A stretch of 64,000 nt of DNA from Micromonospora terminaliae (GTDB lineage: Bacteria > Actinomycetota > Actinomycetes > Mycobacteriales > Micromonosporaceae). The notes under the pieces are model-generated. The model saw only the letters and a list, made by a program, of their open reading frames with translations, did no database searches and had not been told where the DNA came from. This document shows, in pieces, positions 7,595-15,624 of this stretch. Made by a program: the position numbers and the translations under genes. The stretch covers positions 5,270,001 through 5,334,000 of the forward strand of contig NZ_CP045309.1 in assembly GCF_009671205.1 (NCBI RefSeq). The letters run 5' to 3'. How positions within the stretch are numbered: the first letter of the stretch is position 1; every line of letters starts with the position of its first letter.

Positions 7595-10500
7595 ATGCTT
7601 CCACAAAGCCGGCGACGAAGAATGACAGCTCTGGGTACCGCACTCGCGATGACCGTCGCGCTGGTCGCCTCCAGCCCGGCCATCGCCGACGCCCGCACGA
7701 AGACGCCCCCCAAGCCGACCAGCGGCAGCGCGGCGAGCGCGCCGAGCGCCGCTGTCCCCGCGCCGGACCGGGCGCGGGTGCTCGGCGAGGCGTGGCGAAC
7801 CTCGACCGATCGGGCCTGGACGACCGCGGGCGACGCCGACGGACTTCACCTGCTGATCGCCGACGAGTCAAGCGGCTACACCTGGCGGACGGTCGCCACG
7901 CTCTCCGAGCCTGGGTTCGAAGCCGACCAGTGGATCGGCAACGCTTGCCTGACCGCGTCCGGACGCCGTGCCGTCGTCGTCTACGCCCCCCGGACGTTCA
8001 CCAACAAGCCCGACCTGTTCGATCGCGGTGGCTTCTCCGCGCTGGTGGACCTAACCACCGGGAAGGTGCGGAAGCTTGCCGTGCAGTCGTCCCTTGCCTA
8101 CTTCAACCCAGGTTGCGGTGCCGGCGAGGAAGCGGTCCTCACCCAGGGCGATGAGGGCGTCAAGCGCACCCGCCTGCTGCGGGTCGACACGTCGAACGGT
8201 CGGATCAAGCAGCGCATTCCCGTCAAGGGCCAGCTCACCTCCGCCGTACCCGCCGCCGGCGGGATCGTCGCGGCCGACCGCGGCGCGCTGGTCCGCGTGG
8301 ACGCCAAGGGCAACCGTCGTCTGCTGGTCCGCACGTCGAGTGTGCCGTTCCGGGTCGCTCCCGATGCGGCCGGCGGTGTGGTCTTCATGGAACGCGACAA
8401 GGCGGAGCGGGCGGTGGTTCATCGGGTTGCCCCGCCTTCAAAGGGTAGGAGCGCCAGCTCAGCGACCAGGTTGGCGGTCGGCGGACTGACCGACGTGGAC
8501 GTGACGACCGGTCGCGGCGGGCGGGTCTTCGTGACCGGCGCCCCGCAGTCCACCGCTCCCGGCGCCTCGGCGAGCGTTCGTCTGCTCGACGTACCGGCCG
8601 GATCGCGGATCTCAACCGAGGGACGGCTCGCGCTCACCTCCGTGCGATCCAGTGCCTCGGTCAGCGCGAGCAGCGCGGCCACCGGACAGGACGCGGTGCG
8701 GAAGGTCGACATCTCGGCTCGCGCCACGTCCACCGGTCGGTCCGTCAGCTTCCGCGCCGATCCCGGGCAGGGGCCCGCCACTGCTGACAACCGCGCCGCC
8801 GGACGGGCGCTGAGCCCTGCCGTCATGGCGGGGAAGCCAGCTGGCGCCGGCGCCCGAGTGATGGCAGCGGATCCGAACAACCCCGCCGACTTCAACGAGC
8901 GCTACTGCTCGGTGCCGCGCAACGATCCCGCCAACCAGGCCATGCAGCCCAAGCCCCGTCAGGTCGAATGGGCGGTCGACCAGGCAGTGCGCGGCGTGTT
9001 GAACGTCAACCGTCCGGCGAACTGGAAGAACCTCAACATGCCGGCGTACACCCCGCAGGGGCTGTTCCCCTCCGTCCAGTTGGTGACGGGTGGTGTGGTG
9101 CCAGCCCAGGTGATGCTGGGGATCGCGGCGCAGGAGTCGAACCTGTGGCAGGCGGCGCGGTTCGCGGTGCCTGGCGTGACTGCCAACCCGCTGATCGGCA
9201 ACTACTTCGGTCTTGACATCTACAACGACAGTACGGCCGACGACTGGTCGATCAACTGGGGCCACGCGGACTGCGGTTACGGCGTCATGCAGGTGACCGA
9301 TCACATGCGGCTCGCCGGCAAGGAGAAGGGCCCCGAGGACACGGCCTGGCCGTACCAGAAGCAGCGGGCCGTCGCCCTCGACTTCGCCGCCAATATCGCG
9401 GCCGGGCTGCAGATCCTGCAGACGAAGTGGAACCAGGTGAACGGGAACGGGCTGGTCATCAACAACGGTGACGCGTCGAAGATCGAGAACTGGTTCTTCG
9501 CGGTGTGGGCCTACAACTCGGGCTTCTACCCGAGCCAGGGCGACGACACGCCGTGGGGAGTGGGCTGGTCGAACAACCCGGTCAACCCGAAGTACCCGGC
9601 GAACCGTAAGCCGTTCCTCGACGAGACATACGCCGACGCCGCCCACCCACAGGACTGGCCGTACCCGGAGAAGGTGATGGGGTGGGCCGGCCATCCGGTA
9701 GAGGTCCTGGAGGCGCCCGACGTCCTGGTGGCTGGCTACCGGCCGGCGTGGTGGAACGGTGACAGCAAAACCGGTCCCGAGCGTCGACGCCAGGTGAAGC
9801 CCCCGCTCACTCAGTTCTGTGACCAGAGCAACGACTGCGAGCCCGGCGCGTTGCACTGGCCCGACGCGCCCGAGGTGCGGGGCGAGCCGGCCGGCCCGTG
9901 CGCCCACCAGGACGCCTCGGGGCGCTACGACCTGCTCTGCTGGTATCACCAGCCGAGCACCTGGAAGACAGACTGCGACCTGACCTGCGGAAATGAGCTG
10001 TTGCGATTCGACCCGGGCTACGCCTACCAGGACGATGGGACGGCCTACCCGCCCCGGTGCGACCTCTCCGGCCTGCCCTCGAACGCTCGCGTCATCGATG
10101 ACGTCTCGGACAGCACCCCCTCGATCCGCCCCTCCTGCCCGCGGACCTGGACCAACAGCGGAAGCATGACGCTGAGTTTCGTCAACGACGGGTACGGCAA
10201 CTATCCCGGCAAGATCGACACCCATCAGATCGGTGGGGGCTTCGGTGGGCACTTCTGGTTCACCCACACCAGGACCAGCGGGGACACCGGCGGGAAGCTC
10301 CAGGTCAACGCCACCTGGAAGCTGAACACCTCATACAACGGGCCGATGAAGGTCTTCGTGGCTCTACCCGATCACGGAGCGCACACCAAGCTCGCGCGAT
10401 ACGTCGTGACCACCGCCCAGGGCCAGCGGGAGCGGCTCGTCCGGCAGCCGGGGACAGGTAACCGCTGGGTGTCCATCGGCGCGTTCATGTTCAACAACAT

Positions 10501-11887
10501 TCCCCAGGTCAGCCTCAGCTCGGTCACTCCGGACGGAGACGGCACCCAGGACATCGCCTTCGACGCGGTCGCCTTCGCCCCGATCGCGGGCACGTTCAAG
10601 GAGGAGTCCGTCGAGGCGGTCGCCGTCTTCGACGAGGACCAGAACATCGACGCGGCATCCACGATGAGTTGGCTGACCGGTCCGCTGGGCAGCCGACAGA
10701 ACCTGTACGACTGGGGCATGGAGCAGACCGGCGGCATCCTGGCCCTGCCGGCATGCCCGGCGTCGGGCGACTGCGCCGCCGCCTCGGTGCGAACCTTCGC
10801 GCAGCAGTGGCGGGACCAAGTCACCGGAGCCGGCACCGATCCGGTCAACCACCCCCAGGGCCTGAGCATCGGCCGCTGGATCGGCTTCGCCCAGCCCTAC
10901 ACGGACAGGCCGACGAGCAACAGCCGGCCCGCTCACTTCGACAACGACGACCGGATCAAGATCAGGTCGAAGGCCACCGTCTCCTTCGTGGCCGACAGCG
11001 GGGGGAAGGTCATTCCGGGCAGTGAGTGGGTCGAGTACACGCACCGAACCGGCAACACCCATCTGCCGGAGTTCGTGATGAAGTTCTTCGACGCCGTCAA
11101 ATCCGCGTACGGGATCGCCCCGCCCAACCTGACCTACCGAATCAAGGATCTCAACGCGCACAACGGCGCCTACACGACCGCCAATCCGGCCACCAACGGC
11201 ATCCTCCCCGGCCGGGCGTACGCGACCGCCGGGAAGGCGCCGTCTCTGGTCGACTCGGCCGGAAACCCCACGCAGACCAATGCCACCTGCGTTGCCGCGC
11301 TACAGGTGTCCGGCGGATCGATCGGCTACCGGCCGATGCTGGGCGAGGACGGCCCGGACTCGGCGATGTCGGCCTACGTGAACCGGCTCGGTGACAGCGG
11401 CGCGGTGCCGGACAAGGTACGCGATCTGGCCGAGGAGATCCGCGAGCTGTTCTTCGACAACGGGCTCCCCGGAATCGACGGCAGCGCTTTCACCCAGGCC
11501 GCGCCAATCTGGCAGGAGCTCAATTTCAAGGCCTGCTCGGATGGCACTGTCAAGCAGAACAACCGGCCAATCCTGCGGGGCAGCTGGATGCCCGACCAAT
11601 ACCTCTACCACAATGGCATTGCAATGACCCAAACCGGAGCATCGACCACGAGCAAGGGCCCGCTGTGGACGGGGAACTTCAAGAACTTCAGCCAAACCCC
11701 GGACCCGAACCAGACCTATCCCCTCTGGCCCAACGCCTACGGAGTGTGCGACGCGGCGACGGACCGGTCGGGCAATCCCTGGGACATGTCTCCGCTACCC
11801 ACTCCGGAGGATCCCGGAATCAATCCAGCCACTGCGCACTTCTGCGTCGACAAGAACCTCGCCCGCGACCCTTCACACAGTAACTGA
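7595..11887 (+). CDS. Giant secreted protein with transglycosylase (SLT) domain and golvesin-C-like domain
   Basis: Exported protein of 1430 residues. Signal peptide about 1-32 (ends SSPAIADA). Residues 45-390 look like beta-strand repeats, possibly a propeller. A lysozyme-like SLT domain follows at about 490-640: catalytic candidate Glu514 in AAQESNLWQA, then CGYGVMQVTDHM and FFAVWAYNSGFYP. After a Cys-rich stretch (CDQSNDC, CWYHQPS, CDLTCG) comes a golvesin-C-like beta domain at about 850-1000, and a roughly 430-residue unassigned C-terminus. The ATG is six codons into the frame, directly behind GGGGAGGA. The architecture resembles NocE-like proteins of actinomycetes; wall-muramidase activity is inferred from the SLT motifs only. 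Confidence 0.88.
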   Translation: MLPQSRRRRMTALGTALAMTVALVASSPAIADARTKTPPKPTSGSAASAPSAAVPAPDRARVLGEAWRTSTDRAWTTAGDADGLHLLIADESSGYTWRTVATLSEPGFEADQWIGNACLTASGRRAVVVYAPRTFTNKPDLFDRGGFSALVDLTTGKVRKLAVQSSLAYFNPGCGAGEEAVLTQGDEGVKRTRLLRVDTSNGRIKQRIPVKGQLTSAVPAAGGIVAADRGALVRVDAKGNRRLLVRTSSVPFRVAPDAAGGVVFMERDKAERAVVHRVAPPSKGRSASSATRLAVGGLTDVDVTTGRGGRVFVTGAPQSTAPGASASVRLLDVPAGSRISTEGRLALTSVRSSASVSASSAATGQDAVRKVDISARATSTGRSVSFRADPGQGPATADNRAAGRALSPAVMAGKPAGAGARVMAADPNNPADFNERYCSVPRNDPANQAMQPKPRQVEWAVDQAVRGVLNVNRPANWKNLNMPAYTPQGLFPSVQLVTGGVVPAQVMLGIAAQESNLWQAARFAVPGVTANPLIGNYFGLDIYNDSTADDWSINWGHADCGYGVMQVTDHMRLAGKEKGPEDTAWPYQKQRAVALDFAANIAAGLQILQTKWNQVNGNGLVINNGDASKIENWFFAVWAYNSGFYPSQGDDTPWGVGWSNNPVNPKYPANRKPFLDETYADAAHPQDWPYPEKVMGWAGHPVEVLEAPDVLVAGYRPAWWNGDSKTGPERRRQVKPPLTQFCDQSNDCEPGALHWPDAPEVRGEPAGPCAHQDASGRYDLLCWYHQPSTWKTDCDLTCGNELLRFDPGYAYQDDGTAYPPRCDLSGLPSNARVIDDVSDSTPSIRPSCPRTWTNSGSMTLSFVNDGYGNYPGKIDTHQIGGGFGGHFWFTHTRTSGDTGGKLQVNATWKLNTSYNGPMKVFVALPDHGAHTKLARYVVTTAQGQRERLVRQPGTGNRWVSIGAFMFNNIPQVSLSSVTPDGDGTQDIAFDAVAFAPIAGTFKEESVEAVAVFDEDQNIDAASTMSWLTGPLGSRQNLYDWGMEQTGGILALPACPASGDCAAASVRTFAQQWRDQVTGAGTDPVNHPQGLSIGRWIGFAQPYTDRPTSNSRPAHFDNDDRIKIRSKATVSFVADSGGKVIPGSEWVEYTHRTGNTHLPEFVMKFFDAVKSAYGIAPPNLTYRIKDLNAHNGAYTTANPATNGILPGRAYATAGKAPSLVDSAGNPTQTNATCVAALQVSGGSIGYRPMLGEDGPDSAMSAYVNRLGDSGAVPDKVRDLAEEIRELFFDNGLPGIDGSAFTQAAPIWQELNFKACSDGTVKQNNRPILRGSWMPDQYLYHNGIAMTQTGASTTSKGPLWTGNFKNFSQTPDPNQTYPLWPNAYGVCDAATDRSGNPWDMSPLPTPEDPGINPATAHFCVDKNLARDPSHSN

Positions 11888-11896
11888 CATTGAAGC

Positions 11897-11918
11897 GGGC
11901 CAGCAGGAAGGCTGGCCC
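11897..11918 (+). terminator. Terminator of the giant transglycosylase gene
   Basis: Perfect 8-bp stem GGGCCAGC / GCTGGCCC with a six-base loop, ten bases after the stop codon. Confidence 0.8.
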
Positions 11919-11934
11919 CTGGTAAAGTGATCGG

Positions 11935-12192
11935 ATGGCCGCGTTTGCGCTCGTCTGGTTCATTCTGGTGCCAATAGGAATCGCGTCGGTCGTAGTGGCA
12001 TCACTGCCACTACGACCGACGCGACTGCGTTTCGGCGTCCTGGCCGCGCACTTCCTGGCGTCGATCGCCCTGATCTTTTCCCTGGGCGAGCCACGCGCAC
12101 TTTGGGTGATCGTCTTCGGCACCGGCCTGGTGATCTCGGCCACCCGGATCGGGATTCTCCTGACCAACGCGGTCAGGAGAGAGGGCACCTGA
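11935..12192 (+). CDS. Small three-helix membrane protein, unknown function
   Basis: An 85-residue hydrophobic protein with membrane segments at about 4-24, 33-49 and 55-78, and a basic C-terminus (NAVRREGT). I recognise no family. The ATG has only a weak purine stretch upstream (AAAGTG). The frame contains a perfect 20-bp inverted repeat at 11981-12024, encoding the loop between helices 1 and 2, which is odd for a coding region. It lies at the right edge of the accessory block, between a terminator and the convergent yqeY gene. The hydrophobic pattern favours a real gene, but expression is unproven. Confidence 0.6.
   Translation: MAAFALVWFILVPIGIASVVVASLPLRPTRLRFGVLAAHFLASIALIFSLGEPRALWVIVFGTGLVISATRIGILLTNAVRREGT
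11981..12024. repeat. Perfect 20-bp inverted repeat inside the small membrane-protein gene
   Basis: Left arm 11981-12000 (begins TCGCGTCGG, ends TAGTGGCA) is the exact reverse complement of 12005-12024, with a four-base loop TCAC. The stem is longer than the terminators seen elsewhere in the window and lies wholly within a reading frame. Confidence 0.9.
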
Positions 12193-12215
12193 GGAGGGGG
12201 CAACGCCCTGGAGGT

Positions 12216-12671
12216 TCAGAGCCCGAGCTGGCGGCGTACCTCCGCGGCGACCCGGCCGCCCTCGGCCCGGCCCGCCACCGCGGCCTGGGCCGCCTTCATG
12301 GCCGGGCCCATCTGCGCCTTGCCGGTGAAGCCGCCCGCGGCGAGCGCCCCCGAGACCAGCTCGGCCAGCTCGTCGTCGGAGAGCTGCCTCGGCAGGTAGC
12401 GCTCCAGCACCTCACCCTCGGCGGTCTCCTTGCCGGCCTGCTCCGCGCGACCCGCGTCGGCGAAGGCGGTGGCCGCCTCGCGGCGCTTCTTCGCCTCCTT
12501 GGTCAGCACCGCGAGCACCTCGTCGTCGCTCAGCTCGCGCTTCTCCCGGCCGGCGACCTCGGCGTTGCCGACGGCCGCGAGGGCCATCCGCAGCGTGGAG
12601 GTGGTCAGCTCGTCGCGCGCCTTGAGGGCGGCGCGCATGTCGGCGGTGAGGCGGTCCTTCAGCGTGCTCAT
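12216..12671 (-). CDS. GatB/YqeY-domain protein
   Basis: A 151-residue all-helical protein matching the YqeY family along its whole length: N-terminal MSTLKDRLTADMRAALKARD, a central EAKKRREAATAFADAGR helix, then EVLERYLPRQLSDDEL and a small C-terminal domain ending RRQLGL. The family shares its fold with the tail domain of the GatB amidotransferase subunit and may bind tRNA, but its role is not settled. It is divergent from the metallophosphoesterase gene, with only 25 bases between the starts. Confidence 0.92.
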   Translation of the reverse strand: MSTLKDRLTADMRAALKARDELTTSTLRMALAAVGNAEVAGREKRELSDDEVLAVLTKEAKKRREAATAFADAGRAEQAGKETAEGEVLERYLPRQLSDDELAELVSGALAAGGFTGKAQMGPAMKAAQAAVAGRAEGGRVAAEVRRQLGL

Positions 12672-12696
12672 GGACGGTCAAACTACCCTGAACGCC

Positions 12697-13590
12697 ATGC
12701 GAAAGCGCACACTATTCCGGCTCGCGGCCGGGACCGTCGCCGCCGGGGCGGCCACCCTGGCGTACGCGTCGCTCATCGAGCGCAACATGTTCACCCTGCG
12801 CCGGTACGACGTACCGGTGCTCCCGACCGACGCCGAGCCGCTGCGCGTACTGCACCTGTCGGACCTGCACATGATGCCCGACCAGCGGCGCAAGCAGGAC
12901 TGGGTGGCCTCGCTGGCCGCCCTCGACCCCGACCTGGTGGTGGTCACCGGGGACAACATGGCCCACCCGGACTCGGTGCCGGGCGTGCTGCGCGCCCTGC
13001 AACCGCTGCTCGACCTGCCGGGCGCCTTCGTCTTCGGCTCCAACGACTACACCGGGCCGGTCCTGAAGAACCCGTTCACCTACTTCCTGCCGGACCGGGA
13101 GTACACCGAGGGCGTGCCACTGCCGTACGAGGAGCTGCGCGACGTCTTCACCGGCGCCGGCTGGGTGGACCTCAACAACGCGCGGACCACCCTGAAGGCC
13201 GGGGGCCGGGAGATCGAGCTGGTCGGCGTGGACGACCCGCACATCGAGCGCGACGACTACGCGGCCGTGGCGGGGCCGGTCAGCACGGGCCCGGCGCTCT
13301 CCATCGCCCTGGCCCACTCCCCGGAGCCCGCCGTGCTGGACCGGATGGCCGCCGACGGCTTCGGGCTCCTGCTCGCCGGGCACACCCACGGCGGGCAGGT
13401 CTGCGTGCCCGGGTACGGCGCGCTGGTCACCAACTGCGGGTTGCCCCGGTCGATGGCGCGCGGGCTGCACCGCTGGCCCGGCTCCGACTCCTGGCTGCAC
13501 GTCTCGGCCGGCCTGGGCACCCACCCGACGGCGCCGGTGCGCTTCGCCTGCCCCCCGGAAGCAAGCGTCCTGACGCTGATCCCTCGCTGA
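12697..13590 (+). CDS. Membrane-anchored metallophosphoesterase
   Basis: A 298-residue calcineurin-like phosphoesterase with an N-terminal membrane anchor or uncleaved signal (about 5-22). Metal-site blocks are in order: DLH in LHLSDLHMMP, GDN in VVVTGDNM, GSNDY in place of the usual GNHE, a His in ALAHSPEP, and GHTHGGQ. It resembles the YkuE-like group, and M. tuberculosis Rv3683 occupies the equivalent place after ponA2. The substrate is unknown; phosphodiester or UDP-diacylglucosamine-type lipids are known for relatives. The GSND replacement is probably a subfamily feature rather than inactivation. Confidence 0.9.
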   Translation: MRKRTLFRLAAGTVAAGAATLAYASLIERNMFTLRRYDVPVLPTDAEPLRVLHLSDLHMMPDQRRKQDWVASLAALDPDLVVVTGDNMAHPDSVPGVLRALQPLLDLPGAFVFGSNDYTGPVLKNPFTYFLPDREYTEGVPLPYEELRDVFTGAGWVDLNNARTTLKAGGREIELVGVDDPHIERDDYAAVAGPVSTGPALSIALAHSPEPAVLDRMAADGFGLLLAGHTHGGQVCVPGYGALVTNCGLPRSMARGLHRWPGSDSWLHVSAGLGTHPTAPVRFACPPEASVLTLIPR

Positions 13591-13636
13591 TCTTGGTACG
13601 AAGCGGCCCTCACCGGGGCCGGTGACCACCAAGATC
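13589..13636 (+). terminator. Hairpin starting in the stop codon of the metallophosphoesterase gene
   Basis: GATCTTGGT (13589-13597) pairs with ACCAAGATC (13628-13636), and an inner CGGCCC/GGGCCG stem (13604-13609 with 13616-13621) extends it. The repeat overlaps the TGA stop. Confidence 0.65.
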
Positions 13637-13709
13637 CGCGGCGGGGTCGGCGCGGGGGATACCGAGTTTGACCGTCGGAGCGGGTGGGCTACTATTTGTC
13701 GGCACGCCT

Positions 13710-13786
<77 letters not shown>

Positions 13787-13801
13787 GAGGTAACAGCAGG
13801 T

Positions 13802-13827
13802 CAAGGCCCCTCCACGGAGGGGTCTTG
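13802..13827 (+). terminator. Terminator after tRNA-Pro
   Basis: CAAGGCCCCTCC and GGAGGGGTCTTG form a 12-bp stem with one mismatch around ACGG, 15 bases after the encoded CCA, followed by ATTCG. Confidence 0.8.
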
Positions 13828-14025
13828 ATTCGTTCCGGCGGATGATCGTCCGGCCGAGGGCAGCCACCGATGCAGCGCCCCGCGATCCGGATCACAAGCA
13901 GCCCTTCGGCCCCGGTCTCAAAGAACCGCCGGTCCAGCCCTCAGATATTTCCTCGGTTCGGTGCAACCGTGGCGTCGCTCTGCTGCGTGAGTGGGAGGAG
14001 CAGCCTCCGAGGAGAGTGGGTCGGC

Positions 14026-14625
14026 GTGACAGAGGAGGACTACCAGGCGTTCTACGCATCGACCTTCGCCCGGTTGGTCGGTCAGGTGTATCTGCTGACC
14101 GGCGACTTCGCTGAGGCGCAGGACGCCGTTCAAGAGGCGTTTGTCCGAGCCTGGAGCAGACGTCGCCGGTTCGCCGACGGGGACGAGCCGGAGGCGTGGA
14201 TCAGAACAGTCGCCCGCCGGGTCGCGGTCAGCCGTTGGCGTTCCGCACGGTCCGGGTTGGCGGCCTGGCGACGGCGCGGGCCGGTCCAGCACGTGCCTGC
14301 GCCCGGCGTGGAGACTCCGCTGATCGTCGCGGCCCTGCAACGTCTGCCCGAGGAGCAGCGACGCGCCATCGTGCTGCACCACCTGTGCGATCGGTCGGTC
14401 GAGCAGGTCGCCGCGGAGATGGGCGTGCCATCCGGCACGGTCAAGGCCCGGCTGTCGCGCGGCCGGACGGCTCTGCGACAGATCCTCGACGAGGCGGACG
14501 CCTCGCATCAGTGGAGCCGAACGGGGTCCGGCTCCACACCCCACGCGGGCGAGCCGCGGTCCGGCACACCGGGCCGTTCCGACCGACCGGACGACATCAC
14601 GACCTTGGAGCGTCGTCATGCCTGA
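14026..14625 (+). CDS. ECF-type RNA polymerase sigma factor (SigE family)
   Basis: A 199-residue alternative sigma factor. Region 2 is visible as FYASTFARLVGQVYLLTGD followed by AEAQDAVQEAFVRAW. Region 4 is LQRLPEEQRRAIVLHHL, then SVEQVAAEMGVPSGTVKARLSRGRTALRQIL, an intact helix-turn-helix. The GTG start has GAGGAGAG about ten bases upstream; the 52 in-frame codons before it look random. About 40 residues beyond region 4 are Ser/Gly/Arg-rich. Its 3' end overlaps the next gene by eight bases, a membrane protein in the position of an anti-sigma factor, so the two are probably co-translated. Confidence 0.92.
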   Translation: MTEEDYQAFYASTFARLVGQVYLLTGDFAEAQDAVQEAFVRAWSRRRRFADGDEPEAWIRTVARRVAVSRWRSARSGLAAWRRRGPVQHVPAPGVETPLIVAALQRLPEEQRRAIVLHHLCDRSVEQVAAEMGVPSGTVKARLSRGRTALRQILDEADASHQWSRTGSGSTPHAGEPRSGTPGRSDRPDDITTLERRHA

Positions 14626-15508
14626 ACGCCACAACGTCGACCGAGAGAGCCGCGGCCTCGACAGCCACCTGGAAGGTTCGCTGCCCGGCCTGGACACCAT
14701 GCTCCGGGACGCGGCCGGCGACGCGGCGCGCCGGGCGATCGTGCCGTCGTACGACCTGGTCCGGGGCACGGCGCGTGGCCGGCGTACCGCGCGGGTCGCG
14801 ACGGCCGGGGTGTTCGGGACAGTGCTTTTCCTGGTGATCGGGATGGCGGCGGTCACCGGCGCCGGGCCGGGCCGGCACGAGGACCGGCCGCCGGCCGCGT
14901 CGGCCACCACCCTCGACCCGTCGTTGCGTGGGTACTGGACAAGGATCCCGATCCTGACCTGGACGCCGGAGGCGAGCCGCGAGGCGTCCGAGGTGTCGTC
15001 CACGAACGAGTTCCTTACGGCGGTGTTTTCCGCGCTTGCCCCGGGGGATCACGACTATTCAAACCTCCCGGATCTGCGGAAGCTCTTTCCCGACGCTCCG
15101 ACCGGTGGCCCGGCCGTCGCCATCCATCAGTCGGTCACGAGAGCCGAACTGGAGCGCGCCGCCGCCAACCTGCGCAAGCTCGACGGCGTGCAGGACGCGC
15201 GGGTCGTCGAGGTGCGAGGCCTGTGGTTCACCGTGTCGGCCACCGCCCCCGCCGCCTCCGGCAGCGGGCTGCCCCCGGTCATCGACGTCACCGGGACCGG
15301 CGCCAAAGGCTCCGCGAGCGGGCAACGCCGGGACGCACAGAACCGTTGGGTGATCTGGGTACGCGCCACGTACTTCGGACCGGCCATCGACCGTGCCACC
15401 TTCGACCTGCTCCGCACCCGGACCGCCGAAGCCGTGCACGTCGATGTCTCGCAGGTGGTGGTCACGGCGGAATCGTCCGTCCGGAAGCCGAAGCCGACGA
15501 CGAGCTGA
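14618..15508 (+). CDS. Single-pass membrane protein coupled to the sigma factor, possible anti-sigma factor with FtsX-like outer domain
   Basis: A 296-residue protein with about 55 cytoplasmic residues, one membrane segment (about 56-78, VATAGVFGTVLFLVIGMAAV) and a long outer domain. The outer part has a segment (VTRAELERAAANLRKLDGVQDARVVEV) that looks like the permuted ferredoxin-like fold of FtsX extracellular domains. No HxxxCxxC zinc anti-sigma motif is present in the cytoplasmic part. The eight-base overlap with the sigma-factor gene suggests coupled translation and a regulatory role on it; this is inferred from position. Confidence 0.75.
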   Translation: MPERHNVDRESRGLDSHLEGSLPGLDTMLRDAAGDAARRAIVPSYDLVRGTARGRRTARVATAGVFGTVLFLVIGMAAVTGAGPGRHEDRPPAASATTLDPSLRGYWTRIPILTWTPEASREASEVSSTNEFLTAVFSALAPGDHDYSNLPDLRKLFPDAPTGGPAVAIHQSVTRAELERAAANLRKLDGVQDARVVEVRGLWFTVSATAPAASGSGLPPVIDVTGTGAKGSASGQRRDAQNRWVIWVRATYFGPAIDRATFDLLRTRTAEAVHVDVSQVVVTAESSVRKPKPTTS

Positions 15509-15624
15509 CGCTGGCGTGGGCCGGGCCCACGAGGCGGCCGGCCCGGCCCCGTAGCTGGTCCGGTGACGGATCACAAGCGTCCCACCACGGGCAGTTGATC
15601 GTTCTTCCTGGCAAGGTTGATGGC

